A DNA stretch of 64,000 nt from SHVO01 sp050250575 (GTDB taxonomy: Bacteria; Pseudomonadota; Alphaproteobacteria; Rhodospirillales; Rhodospirillaceae): NCBI GenBank assembly GCA_050250575.1, contig JBFWOJ010000004.1:124001-188000 (forward strand), written 5' to 3'. Position 1 is the first letter of the stretch. Every line of letters starts with the position of its first letter. The position numbers and the translations under genes are program-made. Below are positions 62,687 through 64,000 of this stretch, one piece after another. The notes beneath the pieces are model-generated. The model searched no databases. It was not told the DNA's origin and worked only from the letters and a program-made list of their open reading frames with translations.

Positions 62687-63160
62687 TCATTTGAACTTTA
62701 CGCTCAAGACTTCATAGCCCTTCGCGCCGCCGGGTGCGGTGACCTCGGCGGTATCGCCGATGGTCTTGCCGATCAGGGCGCGGCCCAAGGGCGACTGCAC
62801 CGAGATCTTGTTCTTCTTGAGGTCCGCTTCGTACGGGCCGACAAGCTGATAGGTGATCTCCTCGTCGGTATCGACGTCGGCGACGGTCACCGAGGCCCCG
62901 AAGCGCACCGTCTTGCCGGACAGCTTGGTGACATCGATCACATCGGCGCGGCTGATGATGTCCTCGAGCTCGCTGATGCGGCCTTCGATGAAGCTCTGGC
63001 GCTCGCGCGCGGCGTGATATTCGGCGTTTTCCGAAAGGTCGCCGTGCTCGCGCGCTTCGGAGATCTGCTTGATCACCGCATGGCGTTCCACGGCCTTGAG
63101 CTGCTGCAGCTCGGCCTTCAACGGCTCCAAACCTTCCGCCGTCATTGGAATCTTTTCCAT
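62687..63160 (-). CDS. greA: Transcription elongation factor GreA
   Basis: 157 residues; ATG 63160 has GAGGA upstream. The N-terminal coiled coil carries the catalytic-tip acidic residues in 'EHGDLSENAEYHAARERQSFIE', and the C-terminal FKBP-like domain has 'SPLGRALIGKTIGDTAEV'. Rescues backtracked RNA polymerase. Downstream of carB on the same strand, as often seen. Confidence 0.96.
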   Translation of the reverse strand: MEKIPMTAEGLEPLKAELQQLKAVERHAVIKQISEAREHGDLSENAEYHAARERQSFIEGRISELEDIISRADVIDVTKLSGKTVRFGASVTVADVDTDEEITYQLVGPYEADLKKNKISVQSPLGRALIGKTIGDTAEVTAPGGAKGYEVLSVKFK

Positions 63161-63240
63161 GACGTATCCTCGTCCACAAGAAATAGAACAGCCCACGCCA
63201 GGGTGGCGAGGGCTCCGGGCCTAACAGTCAGGATTGTCCA

Positions 63241-64000
63241 CTAGCGACTAAAATAGGATTGCAGGGGGGCAACATCAAGAGCCCCGTCCTTGAGGGCGCC
63301 GATGGCCGTGGCCGCCGCTTCACCGCCCGATAAGGTCGTGAAATGACAAATATTGCGGGTTAGAGCGGTTCTACGGATGGTAAAGCTGTCCTTGAGGGAC
63401 TGCGCCCCCTCGGTCGTGTTGATCACCATCTGGACGTTGCCCGAGATCATTTCATCCACGCAGTGGGGGCGGCCCTCGGCCACCTTGTTCACGACCACGG
63501 CCGGGATGCCGTGGTTCGTCAGCGTCTCTTGGGTCCCGCGCGTGGCAATCACCTTGAAACCCAGGGCTACGAGCCGCCGGGCGAGGTTCACCGCCAGCTC
63601 CTTGTCGCGCTCGCGTACGGAAAGGAACGCCGTCCCGGAGGATGGCAGGGCCACGCCCGCGCCCAGCTGGGCTTTGGCGTAGGCCCGCGGGAAGTCGGCG
63701 TCCAAGCCCATCACCTCGCCGGTCGACTTCATCTCCGGTCCGAGCACGATGTCGACGCCCGGGAAGCGGTTGAACGGGAATACCGCTTCTTTCACCGCCA
63801 CGTGTCTCGGCGGCGCGGCTTCCTTGCCGCCGCCAAGACCGAAGTCGGCGAGGCTCGCACCGGCCATGATGCGCGCCGCGATCTTCGCCACCGGTACGCC
63901 CGTGGCCTTGGCTACGAAAGGCACGGTGCGGCTGGCGCGCGGGTTGACCTCGAGGATGTAGACGACCCCGTCCTTCACCGCATACTGCACATTCATCAGG
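63241..64000 (-). CDS. carB: Carbamoyl-phosphate synthase large subunit, 3' part
   Basis: The window holds about 253 C-terminal residues; the gene runs off the right end. 'LMNVQYAVKDGVVYILEVNPRASRTVPFVAKATG' is the end of the second ATP-grasp domain, followed by the MGS-like allosteric domain ('FLSVRERDKELAVNLARRLVALGFKVIATRGT', 'VINTTEG'). Makes carbamoyl phosphate for arginine and pyrimidine synthesis. Confidence 0.94.
   Translation of the reverse strand, partial: LMNVQYAVKDGVVYILEVNPRASRTVPFVAKATGVPVAKIAARIMAGASLADFGLGGGKEAAPPRHVAVKEAVFPFNRFPGVDIVLGPEMKSTGEVMGLDADFPRAYAKAQLGAGVALPSSGTAFLSVRERDKELAVNLARRLVALGFKVIATRGTQETLTNHGIPAVVVNKVAEGRPHCVDEMISGNVQMVINTTEGAQSLKDSFTIRRTALTRNICHFTTLSGGEAAATAIGALKDGALDVAPLQSYFSR

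Overview
The window is 64 kb of GC-rich alphaproteobacterial chromosome. It is almost fully coding, with most genes in tight operons. The alphaproteobacterial reading rests on a CckA-type hybrid kinase in a flagellar operon with CtrA-type sites in front of it, GTTC-N7-GTTC (alphaproteobacterial LexA-type) boxes near recA, a phasin gene with TGC-box promoter motifs, hairpins with UCCUCC(C) loops like the 'cuckoo' RNAs of this class, and the overall gene complement. I cannot fix the order; Rhodospirillales- or Micropepsales-like is compatible.

Layout. 0-7 kb: an unknown partial gene, xerD, small unknown genes, an Uup-type ABC-F ATPase, a DMT permease and small proteins. 7-16 kb: a proline-rich exported protein, a DUF6502/DUF5666 pair, a large autotransporter, an SLC13-type permease and gluQRS. 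16-26 kb: an HNH nuclease, a large propeller/cytochrome-like lipoprotein, two serine hydrolases, an APC permease, a GT-C-like membrane protein and a TPR protein. 26-34 kb: flagellar genes in two divergent operons (fliP-fliO-orf-flhX leftward; flgBC-fliEQR-flhB-cckA plus a cyclic-nucleotide-binding protein rightward).

34.3-36.8 kb is a more AT-rich accessory patch. It holds an IS1595-family transposase behind an SOS-like operator, a small basic ORF, a winged-helix protein, and, 6 nt after that gene's stop, a tRNA-Arg(UCU)-like gene whose anticodon loop carries about 25 extra nucleotides. The patch ends at recA.

36.8-47 kb: recA, alaS, a phasin gene with a two-hairpin 3' end, a MoxR/VWA pair, crcB, a beta-carbonic anhydrase, icd and a LOG-family gene. 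47-54 kb: three cytochrome c'/c-556-type proteins around a triheme cytochrome, a membrane protein, a LysM protein, psd and pssA. 54-64 kb: uvrB, a TPR-dioxygenase fusion, an aspartate aminotransferase, a candidate anti-Shine-Dalgarno small RNA, a LysR regulator, trxB, an Lrp regulator, greA and the 3' end of carB.

The strongest candidates for something undescribed are the interrupted tRNA gene in the transposase/recA patch and the two anti-Shine-Dalgarno hairpin loci. All function calls come from reading motifs by eye; no database search was run.
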